From positions 4,030,001-4,094,000 of the forward strand of contig NZ_AP028878.1 of assembly GCF_036511935.1 (NCBI RefSeq): a stretch of DNA of 64,000 bases. Direction: 5' to 3'. Shown here in pieces: positions 1 through 8,646 of this stretch; positions within the stretch are counted from its first letter, which is position 1, and each line of letters opens with the position of its first letter. The position numbers and the translations under genes are program-made. The notes under the pieces were generated by a model. That model saw only the letters and a list, made by a program, of their open reading frames with translations, made no database searches and was not told the DNA's origin. This stretch comes from Marinobacter nanhaiticus D15-8W (lineage in GTDB: Bacteria; Pseudomonadota; Gammaproteobacteria; Pseudomonadales; Oleiphilaceae).

Positions 1-281
1 CATAATTCGCCCGGACCGATGCAGTGTGCACAGTCAGGACAACGATTACTGGAAGGAAAAGCAGGCAGCGGAATGCGGTCAACCGCAGCGACATGGTCTA
101 CCCCTGAGTATTCTTCTTGCTTGTGTCAGGCCGATGGCGCAATGCATTGTGCCCCTCTGGAGCACAAACAACTCGGAAAGCACGGTTCTACGGCGCGAAA
201 GATTATCATGCTGCTTATTTGCACAGCTACCGCCCTTAGCGGTCATGAACAAAAGGTAACACCCGGCTCCCCCAACTCCCG
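1..281. other. Intergenic region after rodA
   Basis: No gene supported by composition or homology lies here. A minus-strand ATG at positions 3-1 could be the first codon of the next gene downstream of rodA (often mltB in relatives), but only one codon is visible, so it is not called. A weak 5-bp hairpin near 228-243 is the only structure seen. Confidence 0.4.
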
Positions 282-1424
282 TCAGGCGGAGATCATTCGT
301 CTGTGCGTATGGATCGACATCATGATGCCGAATCCCGCCATCAGCGTGACGATCGAGGTGCCCCCGTAGCTTACCAATGGCAGCGGAACCCCGACGATGG
401 GCAGGATGCCACTGACCATACCGATGTTGACGAACACGTAGATAAAGAAAGTCATGGTCAAGGCCCCAGCCACCAGGCGACCGAAGGAGTCCTGGGCGTA
501 GACCGCGATGTAGAGACATCGGGCAATAATCAGCAGGTAAAGGGTGATTAGGGCGGCCACACCGATAAACCCGAACTCCTCTGCCAAGACAGCCACGATA
601 AAGTCAGTGTGGCTCTCGGGCAGGAAGTCGAGATGGGATTGGGTGCCCTGCAGCCAGCCCTTGCCACTGAGACCACCCGAGCCTATGGCCGTTTTCGATT
701 GGATAATGTTCCAGCCGGCGCCGAGCGGGTCGCTCTCGGGATCCAGCAGGGTCAGTACCCGCTGCTTCTGGTAGTCATGCATGACGAAGAACCACATGGC
801 CGGCGCTGCAACCGCCACCATCCCGACAAAAGCGCCGATGAGCTTCCAGCTCATTCCCGCAAAGAAAATCACGAAGAGGCCAGCCAGGCCAACCAATAGG
901 GCTGTCCCCAGATCCGGCTGGCGGATAATCAGCACCATGGGCAGGATCGTAATCGCGAGGGCAATGGCAACCCGCGAGAGTTTGGGCGGCAGGAAATGCC
1001 GAGACAGGTACCAGGCGGTCATGATGGGCACCGCCAGCTTCATAAACTCGGAGGGCTGGAAACGCGGCAATCCAGGCAAACTCAGCCAACGTTGCGCCCC
1101 TTTGGCGCCGACGCCAACCATCAGCACCGCAATCAGGGCAATCAACCCCAACCCGTAAAGCCAGGGCGCCCAGCGTCGATAGACCGCGGGATCAAGCTGG
1201 GCAAACACGACCATTACTACCAGCGCCACACCGATACGCGCGCACTGGGACTCGACCACCGCCATGCTACTGTCACCGCCGCTGTAAAGCACGAACAGCC
1301 CGGCGACCAGGAGGACCAGCAGAAGAATCAAAAGAATCGGGTCCAGATGGATCGAAGACAGCAAACCACGCGGCGCACCGATTGTCTGCCCCGGCATCTG
1401 GCGAATGAAATCACGACTAGCCAT
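282..1424 (-). CDS. rodA: Rod-shape-determining protein RodA (SEDS peptidoglycan glycosyltransferase)
   Basis: Multi-pass inner-membrane SEDS-family protein that polymerises lipid II glycan chains for side-wall growth, working with PBP2. The sequence is strongly hydrophobic and carries SEDS signatures such as GWNIIQSKTAIGSGG, the acidic loop LPESHTDFIVAVLAEE and the C-terminal PLPLVSYGGTS. The open frame continues upstream to 1502, but the ATG at 1424 (MASRDFIRQM) overlaps the mrdA stop by 8 bases and gives a 380-residue protein of normal length. It is the last gene of the mrdA-rodA pair and is probably translationally coupled. It is distinguished from ftsW by its PBP2 partner and by the separate ftsW at 47500-48705. 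Confidence 0.96.
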   Translation of the reverse strand: MASRDFIRQMPGQTIGAPRGLLSSIHLDPILLILLLVLLVAGLFVLYSGGDSSMAVVESQCARIGVALVVMVVFAQLDPAVYRRWAPWLYGLGLIALIAVLMVGVGAKGAQRWLSLPGLPRFQPSEFMKLAVPIMTAWYLSRHFLPPKLSRVAIALAITILPMVLIIRQPDLGTALLVGLAGLFVIFFAGMSWKLIGAFVGMVAVAAPAMWFFVMHDYQKQRVLTLLDPESDPLGAGWNIIQSKTAIGSGGLSGKGWLQGTQSHLDFLPESHTDFIVAVLAEEFGFIGVAALITLYLLIIARCLYIAVYAQDSFGRLVAGALTMTFFIYVFVNIGMVSGILPIVGVPLPLVSYGGTSIVTLMAGFGIMMSIHTHRRMISA

Positions 1425-3351
1425 CGGTACCGCCGGCCTCCACTGATTTATCGGAACCTGCCCTATCGGCACCCGCGTTCCCGGCGACCACGGGTTCGTC
1501 ATTGTCCTGGTTCAGTTCAAGCAGCCAGGCGTCGAACATCGCCCGCGCCACGGGCGCTGCCGTGCCACTGCCGCTACCGCCGTTTTCCACGATCACCGCC
1601 ACCGCGATCTGAGGCTCCTCAGCAGGGGCAAAACCGACAAACAGGGCGTGATCCCTCAGGCGCTCGCGAATTTCGTCGGCATCGTATTCTTCATCCTCGG
1701 CCAGGCTGAACACCTGGGCCGTACCGGTCTTGCCGGCAAAACGATAGGGTGCGTCCTTACCCACCGCGCGAGCCGTTCCGTTCGGCCCGTGAACCACCGC
1801 TTCCATAGAGTCAATGACATAGTCCCAATCAGCTTCGCGCTTGAGCGCCAGATCCTGGTGGCTCTCATCGGGCAAGACCTCGTCGGTTGCTTCAGGGCCA
1901 ACCACTTCTCTAAGCATTCGCGGTTCATGCCAAACTCCGTGATTAGCCAATACCGCAGTAGCCGTGGCCAATTGCAACGGCGTGGCGAGCACGAACCCCT
2001 GGCCAATACTCATGTTGACCGAATCCCCCGGATACCAGGGCTGGCTGTGTACAGCCCGCTTCCAGGGTGCGGACGGCAACAGACCTGGCAGGGCGCCGCT
2101 GACATCCAGTGACGCATCCTTGCCAAAACCGAACTGATCCAGGTACTCGTGCATGACATCCACCCCCATGCGCAGGCCCAGATCGTAGAAGTAGACATCA
2201 CAGGACTCGGCGACCGAGTCGTGCAGGTCAACCCACCCATGCCCCCAGCGTTTCCAGTCCCGGTAACGCCGACCAGAGTCGTTGATCTGGTAGTAACCCG
2301 GGTCCCAGATCGTGCGGTCACGGGTAGTGGCGTCACTGTCCAGACCCGCTACTGCCAGCATGGGTTTAATGGTGGAGCCCGGTGGGTATTGCCCGCGCAG
2401 TGCGCGGTTGAACAGCGGCTTATCCGGCGACTCACTCAGTTCCCGGTAATTTTCCACGCTGATGCCGGTGACAAACTGGTTGGCATCGAATCCGGGCACG
2501 CTTGCAAGGGCCAGGATGCCACCGGTCTTCGGCTCGATGGCCACAATAGCACCGCGGCGGCCCTCAAGCAGATCGAAAGCTACCTTCTGCAGTCGGATAT
2601 CCAGCTGCAATTTCAGGTCGTCGCCGGGAACCGGGTTTTCCTTCTCGAGGACACGCAGGGTCCGACCACGGGCGTTGGTTTCAACATGCTGATACCCCAC
2701 CTCGCCGTGGAGTGCATCCTCATAGAAACGCTCTACACCAGACTTACCGATATAGTTGGTACCGGCATAATCGATAGGGTCGAGATTGCGCAGCTCATCC
2801 CGGTTGATACGACCGACATAGCCCAGTGCGTGAGCGGTCAGTTCGGCATAGGGATAGTAGCGCACCAGTTCCGCATCGACCTCCACGCCGGGCAGGTCGT
2901 GGCGGTGGACCGCCATGCGGGCGATTTCCTGTTCGGTGAGGTCGTAGCTCAGGGGGACGGAGGAAAACGGACGCCGGTACTCGTCCAACCGACGGTTGAA
3001 ACGCTCCATGTCCTCTTCGGGAATATCCAGGATCTGCTGCAACCGAGCCAGGGTGGCGTCCATGTCTGGCACCCGCTCCGGTACGATAGTTACGCTGAAC
3101 ACCGGTCGGTTCTCCGCCAGTAGGACATCGTTACGGTCGTAGATCAGTCCACGTGGTGGGGCAATCGGCTGAACCTGAACCCGGTTCTTCTCGGACAGGG
3201 TGGTGAAGTTGGTGTGGTTGAGGATCTGCAGATAGTATAATCGAGCAACCAATACACCGATCAGGGCCAACACCACCACCAAAGCCACGAGCGCACGACG
3301 CTGGAACAGGCGGCGCTCGGCGGCGGTATCCTTGAATTCCCCCCAGGGCAT
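1417..3351 (-). CDS. mrdA: Penicillin-binding protein 2 (elongasome transpeptidase)
   Basis: Class B PBP that cross-links peptidoglycan during cell elongation, partnering RodA. It has one N-terminal membrane helix (about residues 20-40), a pedestal/dimerisation domain, and a C-terminal transpeptidase domain. The catalytic motifs are present: STIK with the nucleophile Ser near residue 326, a Ser-x-Asn-type motif present as SCD, and KTG within FAGKTGTAQV. Its 644 residues are normal for the family, with a low-complexity tail. The ATG at 3351 has a GGAAA ribosome site about 7 bases upstream and lies 9 bases after rlmH, suggesting a rsfS-rlmH-mrdA-rodA operon. Confidence 0.97.
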   Translation of the reverse strand: MPWGEFKDTAAERRLFQRRALVALVVVLALIGVLVARLYYLQILNHTNFTTLSEKNRVQVQPIAPPRGLIYDRNDVLLAENRPVFSVTIVPERVPDMDATLARLQQILDIPEEDMERFNRRLDEYRRPFSSVPLSYDLTEQEIARMAVHRHDLPGVEVDAELVRYYPYAELTAHALGYVGRINRDELRNLDPIDYAGTNYIGKSGVERFYEDALHGEVGYQHVETNARGRTLRVLEKENPVPGDDLKLQLDIRLQKVAFDLLEGRRGAIVAIEPKTGGILALASVPGFDANQFVTGISVENYRELSESPDKPLFNRALRGQYPPGSTIKPMLAVAGLDSDATTRDRTIWDPGYYQINDSGRRYRDWKRWGHGWVDLHDSVAESCDVYFYDLGLRMGVDVMHEYLDQFGFGKDASLDVSGALPGLLPSAPWKRAVHSQPWYPGDSVNMSIGQGFVLATPLQLATATAVLANHGVWHEPRMLREVVGPEATDEVLPDESHQDLALKREADWDYVIDSMEAVVHGPNGTARAVGKDAPYRFAGKTGTAQVFSLAEDEEYDADEIRERLRDHALFVGFAPAEEPQIAVAVIVENGGSGSGTAAPVARAMFDAWLLELNQDNDEPVVAGNAGADRAGSDKSVEAGGTDG

Positions 3352-3360
3352 TCGAATTTC

Positions 3361-3831
3361 CTATGCGCGGTGATATGGATGGTTGCGGGTGATGGACCAG
3401 GCCCGGTACAACTGCTCGGCGAGCAAGATGCGCACCAGCGGATGCGGCAGGGTCAGCGACGAGAGTGACCAGAGCTGATCGGCCCTCGCCCGGCACTCGG
3501 GCGCCAGGCCATCAGGCCCCCCGACCAGGAAGGCCACGTCGCGACCGTCCATTTGCCAGCTCTCCAACTGGGATGCCAGCTTCTCGGTGGACCAGGACTT
3601 ACCCTCGACTTCTAGGGCGATCACACGATCGGTTCTGGCCAGAGCCGCCAATTGGGCCTCGCCTTCTTTCTGGATCAACCGGGGAATATCCGGGTTCTTA
3701 GTGCGCGGGGCCAGGACCGTCTCGACCAATTCCAGGGGCATATCGGGCGGGAAACGCCGGGCGTATTCCTGGTAACCATCACTGACCCATCCTGGCATTT
3801 TCTGGCCTACGCAGACCAGCTTTAGGCGCAT
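3361..3831 (-). CDS. rlmH: 23S rRNA pseudouridine-1915 N3-methyltransferase RlmH
   Basis: SPOUT-family methyltransferase that uses SAM to methylate pseudouridine 1915 in helix 69 of 23S rRNA. The family length (156 residues), the glycine-rich SAM-knot motif LVGGPDGL, and the C-terminal block ending in [13 protein letters not shown] are all visible. It lies 2 bases after rsfS and just before mrdA, the gene order seen in Pseudomonas and many gammaproteobacteria. Confidence 0.97.
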   Translation of the reverse strand: MRLKLVCVGQKMPGWVSDGYQEYARRFPPDMPLELVETVLAPRTKNPDIPRLIQKEGEAQLAALARTDRVIALEVEGKSWSTEKLASQLESWQMDGRDVAFLVGGPDGLAPECRARADQLWSLSSLTLPHPLVRILLAEQLYRAWSITRNHPYHRA

Positions 3832-3833
3832 GT

Positions 3834-4184
3834 CTACTCGCTACCGGCCGCGCCGAGGTCCGGCGCATCACGCCAGAGCCGTTCAAGATCATAGAATTCG
3901 CGGGTTGCCGGCATCATCACGTGGACGACCACATCGCCCAGGTCAACCAGCAGCCAGTCGCTGACTTCGCCGCCTTCGACATTCGCCGTGCGCACGCCTT
4001 TCGACTTGGCTTCGGTAATCACAGAATCAGCCAGGGAGCGGACATGGCGGTTGGATGTGCCCGAGGCTATGACCATGTAATCCGTGACGCTGGTTCTGTC
4101 CTTGACATCAATTACGCTGATGTCCTGCGCCTTCACCTCCTCAAGTGCATTGATGACCGTATCTCTCAGTTGTTCAGCCTGCAT
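3834..4184 (-). CDS. rsfS: Ribosomal silencing factor RsfS
   Basis: RsfS/Iojap binds ribosomal protein L14 (uL14) and blocks subunit joining when nutrients are limiting. The core signatures [15 protein letters not shown] and [14 protein letters not shown] are present. The frame is open to 4229, but the ATG at 4184 (MQAEQLRD) has an AGGG ribosome site 6 bases upstream and gives 116 residues, the usual length. It follows nadD after 157 bases and precedes rlmH by 2. Confidence 0.95.
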   Translation of the reverse strand: MQAEQLRDTVINALEEVKAQDISVIDVKDRTSVTDYMVIASGTSNRHVRSLADSVITEAKSKGVRTANVEGGEVSDWLLVDLGDVVVHVMMPATREFYDLERLWRDAPDLGAAGSE

Positions 4185-4341
4185 AATTACCCTGTATGAC
4201 GGTGTTTCCACCTGGAATGCCGCATCCATTCGGGGAGCGGCTGTTTGCCCCTGTCAGACCAGTGACGATGAAGCGGGAATTGTATCACCAAAAACCTGGG
4301 ACAGGTCACGTTTCAACCAGTTCCACAGGAGGTTTCACGAA

Positions 4342-4974
4342 TCAGTTGCGGTAGAGTCCGGTTTCGCGGATCAGGGAAAGGACGCTATCGGGCACCAGAT
4401 AGCGTGGCGACCGCCCCTTACGGATATGGTCGCGGATCGTCGTGGCGGCGATATCCAGCAAGGGTAACGTGACCGGCCAGACCTTGCCCGCCGGCAACTG
4501 CTTTAGCGTGTTCGCAGTGGTTCCAGAATTCTCAGCAAGTAGTTGCCCCGCCACGCCCGTTTCAGGAATGTCATGACCCGGGCGCTGCACAACGATAATG
4601 TGGGCCAAGGCCAGCAACTGCTTCCACCGATGCCAGCGATCAATGTACGCGAAGCTATCGGTACCAACGACCATGGCCAGCGGCACACTCTCGCCCAATT
4701 CATCGCGCAGTTCCGCCAGGGTATCCACGGTGTAGGATGGAGTGTTTCGAGCCAGTTCTCGCTCATCGACCTGCAACCCCGACTCCCCTTCCACCGCAAC
4801 ATGCAGCATGTGCAATCGCTGTTCCGGCGTCGCGCCCGGCTCGTCCCGGTGCGGTGGGATATGACTCGGCACCAGGGTGACCGTTTCGACATCGAGGAGT
4901 TCCCTCAATTCGACCGCTGTGCGCAGGTGAGCGTTATGGATGGGATCGAACGTGCCACCGAGGATTACTTTCAT
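4342..4974 (-). CDS. nadD: Nicotinate-nucleotide adenylyltransferase NadD
   Basis: Transfers AMP from ATP to nicotinate mononucleotide, making deamido-NAD in NAD biosynthesis. The nucleotidyltransferase motif GGTFDPIHNAH is at the N-terminus and the second signature (ATTIRDHIRKG) near the C-terminus. I prefer the ATG at 4974 (MKVILGGTF); an in-frame TTG two codons upstream is less likely. The 210-residue length is typical. It lies 29 bases after proA and is probably co-transcribed with it. Confidence 0.96.
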   Translation of the reverse strand: MKVILGGTFDPIHNAHLRTAVELRELLDVETVTLVPSHIPPHRDEPGATPEQRLHMLHVAVEGESGLQVDERELARNTPSYTVDTLAELRDELGESVPLAMVVGTDSFAYIDRWHRWKQLLALAHIIVVQRPGHDIPETGVAGQLLAENSGTTANTLKQLPAGKVWPVTLPLLDIAATTIRDHIRKGRSPRYLVPDSVLSLIRETGLYRN

Positions 4975-5003
4975 AAACAACTCTAGATAGAAGGAAGCCG
5001 CAT

Positions 5004-6260
5004 TCAGGTCCGGATATGGCCGTCGCCGAAGACCACGTATTTCTGCGAAGTCAGTCCCTCAAGACCCACCGGCCCCCGCGCGTGCAGTTTATCCGTCGAG
5101 ATGCCGATCTCTGCGCCCAGGCCATACTCGAACCCATCCGCAAAGCGGGTGGAGGCGTTGACCATCACCGAGCTGGAATCCACTTCCGTCAGGAAGCGAC
5201 GCGCCCGAGTGTAGTTTTCCGTCACGATGGCGTCGGTGTGCTGGGAGCTGTAGGTGTTGATATGGGCGATCGCCTCATCCAACCCTTCCACCACCCGCAC
5301 GGCCAGGATCGGTCCGAGGTATTCAGCATACCAGTCATCCTCGGTCGCCTTGGCGACACTGGGCAATATGTCCCGGGTGAGCTCGCAGCCGCGCAGCTCA
5401 ACCCCCTTGTGTTCGAAGGCATTGGCGAGCAGCGGCAATATGTCGGCAGCAATCTCGCTATCGACCAGCAGGGTTTCCATCGTGTTGCAGGTCCCGTAGC
5501 GCTGGGTCTTGGCGTTGACCGCAATATTCAAGGCTTTCTCCGGGTCGGCATGGCTGTCGATATAGACATGACAAACCCCGTCCAGGTGCTTGATCACGGG
5601 CACCTTCGCATCCCGGCTGATGCGCTCGATCAACCCTTTACCACCCCGCGGCACAATGACGTCAACGTAGTCCGGCATGGTAATCAGCTTGCCTACCGCC
5701 TCACGGTCGCTGGTCTTTATGACCTGGACGGTATCTTCCGGCAACCCAGCCTTGGTAAGCCCCTCGGCAATACATTGCGCAATAGCCTGGTTGGAATTCA
5801 GTGATTCCGAGCCGCCCCGCAGGATGGTGGCGTTGCCGGATTTCAGGCACAGGCTCGCTGCCTCAACGGTCACATTGGGACGGGACTCGTAGATAATGCC
5901 GATCACGCCGAGCGGAACCCGCATCTTACCCACCTGGATACCGGAAGGCCGATAGCTCATATCGGTTATCTCGCCAATGGGATCCGGCAGAGACGCAACC
6001 TGACGCAAGCCCTCGATCATGGCGTCAATACGAGTTGGCGTCAGCTCAAGGCGATCCAGCATCGCAGACTCCAGACCATTAGCCCGGGCGTTGTCCAGAT
6101 CCTTGAGATTCGCCTGTTTCAACGCATCGCGGGCGGCGTCCAGGGCATCTGCCATCGCCAGCAACGCACCGTTGCGTACCGCGGTGCTGGAGCGGGCAAC
6201 GGCCGCTGCCGCAACACGGGCCTGCTGACCGACGCCCGCCATGTATACCGAAATATCCAT
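5004..6260 (-). CDS. proA: Gamma-glutamyl phosphate reductase ProA
   Basis: NADPH-dependent reduction of gamma-glutamyl phosphate to glutamate semialdehyde, the second step of proline synthesis. It is an aldehyde-dehydrogenase-fold protein of 418 residues with the catalytic cysteine in [13 protein letters not shown] and conserved blocks [17 protein letters not shown] and [13 protein letters not shown]. The start at 6260 has an AGGA site 8 bases upstream. No proB is adjacent in this window. Confidence 0.97.
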   Translation of the reverse strand: MDISVYMAGVGQQARVAAAAVARSSTAVRNGALLAMADALDAARDALKQANLKDLDNARANGLESAMLDRLELTPTRIDAMIEGLRQVASLPDPIGEITDMSYRPSGIQVGKMRVPLGVIGIIYESRPNVTVEAASLCLKSGNATILRGGSESLNSNQAIAQCIAEGLTKAGLPEDTVQVIKTSDREAVGKLITMPDYVDVIVPRGGKGLIERISRDAKVPVIKHLDGVCHVYIDSHADPEKALNIAVNAKTQRYGTCNTMETLLVDSEIAADILPLLANAFEHKGVELRGCELTRDILPSVAKATEDDWYAEYLGPILAVRVVEGLDEAIAHINTYSSQHTDAIVTENYTRARRFLTEVDSSSVMVNASTRFADGFEYGLGAEIGISTDKLHARGPVGLEGLTSQKYVVFGDGHIRT

Positions 6261-6638
6261 CGAGAGATCCTGTCTTATCTGTAGCTGCCGTTATCCGGTT
6301 ATACGCGGCAGGGAACTGCGAAGCATACGCCACATGGTGAAACCGGGGAAACCGTGGAGAGCGATAAATCAACGACGACCCACCCATAAAAGGCACCTGG
6401 AAAAGTCGGCGCTGTCACAACCTGTTGCAACAACCAAACTTTTTCCCGGGTTCCCGGTGCGGCGGATTTCAGTCAGTTCGCCTTACAGGTATTATACGCG
6501 GGCAGGCGCATCTATTTAAGGCGCGCAAGGAGTCGTTCAGGCGCTCCCTCGGGAACCTCAAACATTTCTCCCTATCCTGTGCCGGATTTCAACGGCGGTT
6601 TCGGCACGCAGTGGAAAATGTCGTCATGGAGACATCGA
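6261..6638. promoter_or_regulatory. Divergent intergenic region between proA and the GGDEF-like operon
   Basis: 378 bases without a supported gene. On the plus strand a TATTAT hexamer at 6490-6495 is a possible -10 element for the operon starting at 6639, but no convincing -35 was found. The short open frames crossing this area lack family similarity and good start contexts. Confidence 0.3.
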
Positions 6639-7655
6639 ATGCCAAGTGTGGCGGAGACTTTTCTTTTCAGCCGCTTTGCCCGGATCGCGACCGTCGGGTT
6701 ACTGATCATCGCCGCCTTCAGCGCCTGGCGCGGCGCATTTACCGCCGCCGTAACAGCCGTGGTGTGTGCCGGTATGATATGGGCTCGCTACCGGGCCGAG
6801 ATCGCGACCGGCAACTCGTCCCTGATTATCGCGGCACGCCTGCTAAACCTGTTGTTCCTCGTCGCCCTGGCACCAGCCATCCTGACTCACGCGCCGGGCC
6901 TGGCCCAATGGAGCTACATTTTTCCCTTGAGCGCCTTCGCCCTGTGGCCCCTACCCTGGGCGGGCATACTGATCCTCCCCTACCTGGCACTGGTGATCGC
7001 GGCCGGACTGGACGCGAGCCTGGGCCCCGACCGCCACCAATTCGTCGCCTGCGCGCTGTTGGCGGTGCTGCTTTCAGGGATCTTCGTGTTCCTGCGCGAG
7101 TACAAAACCCGCCAACTGGCGCCGCTAAGGCGCACCGATGAGCTCACACAGGCTGCCAGCCGAGACTACCTTTCCGCCGACCTGCATAAGGAAATCCAGC
7201 GCAGCGAGCGTGAAGGTATTGAGATGGCGGTGCTGTTGATCGGCCTGGATATCCACCGCGGCGACGCCCTGCCCGAGGACGACATTCACGCTATCCTCCC
7301 CCGCATCGGCCGCTATCTGCATTCCCAGCTACGGGATTTCGACAGCTACTACCGGGTTGCCGATCTCCAGTTCCTGGCCATCCTGCCGGGCACCAATACC
7401 GCCGAAGCCACACGCAAGGCGGAAGTGGTCCGCAAAGGGCTGCGTAACCTGCTTGAGTCCCATGAAATGGATATGACCGTCAGCGCTGGTGTCGCAGGAC
7501 TCAATATCGGCGATGATGCCGAGAGCCTGCAACGAGCGGCCGCACGCGCGCTGCAGCGAGCCCAACAACAAGGTGGTAACCGGACGCAATCCTTCAGCGC
7601 CTGGTCCGGTGCCGATGCCACGGAGCAACAGTCGGAGGCGGATCCCCATGACTGA
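6639..7655 (+). CDS. Membrane protein with degenerate GGDEF domain
   Basis: The N-terminal ~150 residues form several membrane helices without a recognised sensor domain. The C-terminal part (about 165-325) aligns with GGDEF diguanylate cyclases: it starts DELTQAASRDYL, but the active-site loop RxGGDEF is replaced by ADLQF at residues 241-245 and the substrate-binding FKxIND block is missing. It is therefore unlikely to make c-di-GMP; a regulatory or binding role is an inference. The ATG at 6639 has a GGAG site 8 bases upstream and is preferred over earlier frame starts. The stop overlaps the next gene by 8 bases. Confidence 0.85.
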   Translation: MPSVAETFLFSRFARIATVGLLIIAAFSAWRGAFTAAVTAVVCAGMIWARYRAEIATGNSSLIIAARLLNLLFLVALAPAILTHAPGLAQWSYIFPLSAFALWPLPWAGILILPYLALVIAAGLDASLGPDRHQFVACALLAVLLSGIFVFLREYKTRQLAPLRRTDELTQAASRDYLSADLHKEIQRSEREGIEMAVLLIGLDIHRGDALPEDDIHAILPRIGRYLHSQLRDFDSYYRVADLQFLAILPGTNTAEATRKAEVVRKGLRNLLESHEMDMTVSAGVAGLNIGDDAESLQRAAARALQRAQQQGGNRTQSFSAWSGADATEQQSEADPHD

Positions 7656-8646
7656 GACCCGACTGCGGACCCTGACCCACAGCGTCGCCTACGGGCTGAC
7701 CGTACTTTTTATGGCGGCCCTCGCCACCCAGAACCTGCGCTACGGGTTCTACAGCTTGTTCTACCTGGCCATCACTTTGGGCGTTTGCGGTCTGGCCGGC
7801 CTCGTCTACACCATCCTGATGCGACGTCAGCAACTGCGGGCGCCCGGCCACGCCTTGCTGCTGACGGCGATGAACCTGATTGCACTGATTGCGGTCTTCG
7901 CGACGCCGGAAACCGACGTGTCGCACTGGACCCTGGCGCTGATCCTGCTGAATTTCCTGATCCTGCCCCTGCGGATCGCCGTTGGCCTGTCACTGGCACT
8001 GATCCTGACCGTGTCCTTATGGCTAGCGCTCGTCCTACCGCTAACCCAGGCGATCGTTTCCATCAGCGGCCTGTTGCTGCTGTTCGGCGCGGCCGCTTTC
8101 TACAGCTGGCAATATTCCCATATGGCCCAGTCTGCCGAAGACCTGGCGATCACCGACCCGATGACCGGTGCACACAATGCCCGCTTCCTCGACGAAAACC
8201 TGCAGAAGGAAATCAGCCGGGCCCAGGCCACGGGCAACCCGCTATCCGTGGTGCAACTGCATATCGACCACCTGGACGAGGCCATCGAACTGCATGGTAA
8301 GACCCCGATCGCCAACACGATGCACGAGGTCACCCAGACCCTGTTTGGCGTAATCCGGGCCGGCGACACCCTGTATGCACTGGGCGATGGCGACTTCTTC
8401 CTGATCCTGCCGTTCACGCCGGAAGAGGGGGTACGGGTTATCGCTGAACGGGTCAGACGTACTTTGGGCGAGTCCCAATGGCTGGTGGTAGGCCGGCTCA
8501 CAGCCACCCTGGGTTGCACCACGTGGTACAGCGGCGATACCACCAGCCACCACCTGCGTGACAGAGCCGTTGCAGCCGTCGCCGAAGCCCAACGCCGCGG
8601 CACCGACCGCGCCTGGTTTATCGACGGTACTACACGCGCCGCATGA
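7648..8646 (+). CDS. Second membrane protein with degenerate GGDEF domain
   Basis: 332 residues: about five N-terminal membrane helices (to about residue 155), then a GGDEF-like domain starting ITDPMTGAHNARFL. At the active-site position the sequence is GDGDF (residues 246-250) instead of GGDEF, so the metal and catalytic acidic positions are altered and cyclase activity is doubtful. It has the same architecture as the preceding gene, suggesting an old tandem duplication. The start ATG overlaps the upstream stop (ATGACTGA), and its own stop overlaps the next start (ATGA), so the three genes are probably translationally coupled. Confidence 0.85.
   Translation: MTETRLRTLTHSVAYGLTVLFMAALATQNLRYGFYSLFYLAITLGVCGLAGLVYTILMRRQQLRAPGHALLLTAMNLIALIAVFATPETDVSHWTLALILLNFLILPLRIAVGLSLALILTVSLWLALVLPLTQAIVSISGLLLLFGAAAFYSWQYSHMAQSAEDLAITDPMTGAHNARFLDENLQKEISRAQATGNPLSVVQLHIDHLDEAIELHGKTPIANTMHEVTQTLFGVIRAGDTLYALGDGDFFLILPFTPEEGVRVIAERVRRTLGESQWLVVGRLTATLGCTTWYSGDTTSHHLRDRAVAAVAEAQRRGTDRAWFIDGTTRAA

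Noticed and set aside
6639..8646. Calling the two GGDEF proteins active diguanylate cyclases
   Set aside because: The active-site loops read ADLQF and GDGDF, and substrate-binding residues are missing.
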